A program made the translations under genes and the position numbers. Below are positions 27,401-28,394 of a stretch of 28,394 bases of DNA, one piece after another. The first letter of the stretch is position 1; each line of letters begins with the position of its first letter. Source of the stretch: Plantago elongata (taxonomy: Eukaryota > Streptophyta > Magnoliopsida > Lamiales > Plantaginaceae); contig JAYMSP010001838.1 in assembly GCA_036897095.1 (NCBI GenBank), positions 1-28,394 on the forward strand. The letters are read 5' to 3'. Below the pieces are notes generated by a model. The model was not told the DNA's origin. It did not search any database and saw nothing but the letters and a program-made list of their open reading frames with translations.

Positions 27401-28322
27401 CACATGTCTGGCATTACCTGCCTTGCAACACAGATGAAGCTGTGGTCTAACACTGAGGAAGCCAACCAGTGCAAGATAATGAGTGCAACTGCAAATGAGT
27501 TTGAAGTTTTTCAGGATAAGTTCAACTATGTTGTGAGGCTTAACGATCGCCACTGTGATTGTGGAGAGTGGATGTTAACTGGTGTCCCTTGCACTCATGC
27601 TTGCAAGGCATTGGCATACATCCGAGCTGATTTGGAGGTATATTGTGATCCGTGTTTTTCTATTGAAATGTTCAAACTTGCATATGCTCCTATAATCCAC
27701 CCCGTTCCGCACTCCACGATGTGGCCTATGATGAATGATGTGGTTCCAAAGGTTGTGCAAGCACCTGGTAAACTTCAGAAGATTGGAAGGCCTAAGAAGC
27801 TGAGGAAACGAGACAAGGTTGAGAAGAGGAAGGGCACCAGGTGTACTTACCACAAATGTAGCATCCGCAAGGACTATGGTATGATTTCTTTACAACCCCT
27901 TAACATATGGCCTTCCTCATACTTTAATACCCCCTTACATATGTATCACTTTCATTTATTCAACGTGACATGACACAATGCTAGGAATTGTCCGAGGAAC
28001 GGGACATGGAAGTCCCCAAATGTCATTGGATCAATAAGAAAAGATGCTCATGTAATTGTCAATTCTTCACGTTCAAAGTGTTTAACTATTTATATTCGCA
28101 CGACCTAATTACGAACAAGAATTTTAGATCAAAAGGACTATGCCAGAAGACATGCCACTTACTGGAGTAAAGAAAAGAGGGAAACAGATCGCAGAGTCTT
28201 TAGCCAAAGGGGCCAGCAAGAAGGGTTACTCCTCGCAGCCTGCCCCAAGAGGCAAACGAATAGCAGAGTCTTCGGCACAAGGGGCAACAAAGAAGAGAAA
28301 GATGAGCTCGACACAGAACTAA
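24430..28322 (+). pseudogene. MULE (MURA-like) transposase pseudogene
   Basis: Recognisable parts in order: an N-terminal region (24430-25050) resembling the PB1-like start of plant MULE proteins; a long Asp/Glu-rich region (25051-25858); the MuDR-type DNA-binding domain after an intron at 25859-26051 (MVFENVNSFREALEEYAVR); the transposase core (26229-26845: FFLGLAAPAEGFLAGCSPW, GCHLHGPKGG, LLTAISLD); an intron at 26846-26997; GLIKAVRESIPHAVHMKC, AHPGKIVHKYFW and VAESFNAWIGEF; a SWIM zinc finger (CDCGEWMLTGVPCTHACKAL, about 27552-27611); and a basic tail. Damage: in-frame TAG at 25048-25050 and 25675-25677, a frameshift near 26137, an in-frame TGA near 26205, a frameshift shortly before 26831, and a one-base insertion near 27058. 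The Asp expected before GCHL is Ala (codon 26643-26645). The second Asp (TDRQK, 26831-26845) survives. A C-terminal CCHC knuckle appears degraded. It cannot make an active enzyme. Confidence 0.88.
26881..26967 (+). repeat. 27-bp direct repeat with 60-bp period inside a MULE intron
   Basis: 'tacattaccatcccagtact...' at 26881-26907 recurs at 26941-26967 with 25 of 27 identical bases. Both copies are inside the intron between the TDRQK and GLIKA coding blocks. This looks like a local duplication after insertion. Confidence 0.8.
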
Positions 28323-28394
28323 GCAAGTGAAAGATGAATTTGTGGTTGTACTTGGCAACAGTCACGTCTTTTGTGAAGATTTCAACTCCCCCCC

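Larger units (their letters stand above)
22920..28394 (+). mobile_element. Mutator-like element (MULE), degenerate, running off the window end
   Basis: The region from about 22920, where GC-richer sequence 'cacggggcgaaattatacat' begins, to the window end belongs to one MULE carrying a MURA-like transposase in the plus orientation. About 1.5 kb of non-coding leader precedes the coding part. It includes 'gttagttaactgacggggtc' near 23160, a style common in plant MULE termini, and a likely leader intron at 23567-24424 (CAG|gtattt ... gccag|GTTAAATGG). The left boundary is an estimate, because the right terminal inverted repeat and any 9-bp target duplication lie beyond the window. The element is non-functional as judged from its transposase. 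Confidence 0.7.

Overview
This is a piece of nuclear genome from a flowering plant, most likely a eudicot. The DNA is AT-rich, the genes have multiple GT-AG introns, and the four intact genes belong to plant families. They are separated and flanked by decayed plant transposons. Species cannot be named from the sequence.

Layout, left to right. Positions 1-2997 are a transposon-rich flank. They hold an unidentified element end (1-240), a broken mariner-like transposase on the minus strand (309-953), a 468-bp non-autonomous hAT-type element with an 8-bp target duplication (1695-2162), and a short tRNA-derived SINE with a 14-bp target duplication (2586-2762). A six-exon gene for a nuclear poly(A)-binding RRM protein (PABN type) follows at 2998-5092 (+). 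After a 2-kb AT-rich spacer, 7057-11803 (+) is a five-exon gene for plastid type II DAHP synthase, the entry enzyme of the shikimate pathway. Tail-to-tail with it lies a two-exon EXORDIUM-like secreted protein gene at 12187-13411 (-). A 3.2-kb AT-rich spacer with small repeats leads to a nine-exon DRM-type de novo DNA cytosine methyltransferase gene at 16647-21719 (-). From about 22.92 kb to the window end lies a Mutator-like element (MULE). Its transposase is broken by stops, frameshifts and a lost catalytic Asp.

The most notable observation is inside the DRM gene. A segment of roughly 0.8-1.1 kb carrying a UBA exon and the exon after it has been duplicated in tandem, introns included. Both copies keep open reading frames and splice sites, and the module begins and ends in phase 0. 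The predicted protein therefore has two near-identical UBA modules, while the divergent N-terminal UBA expected in the family was not found. The same gene is flanked by two copies of a 94-bp repeat, and its promoter faces the dead MULE.

The four host genes are housekeeping or developmental genes with no visible functional link. I see no metabolic gene cluster and no unknown multi-gene system. Exon coordinates were derived by hand from splice signals, reading phase and family conservation, not from transcripts.
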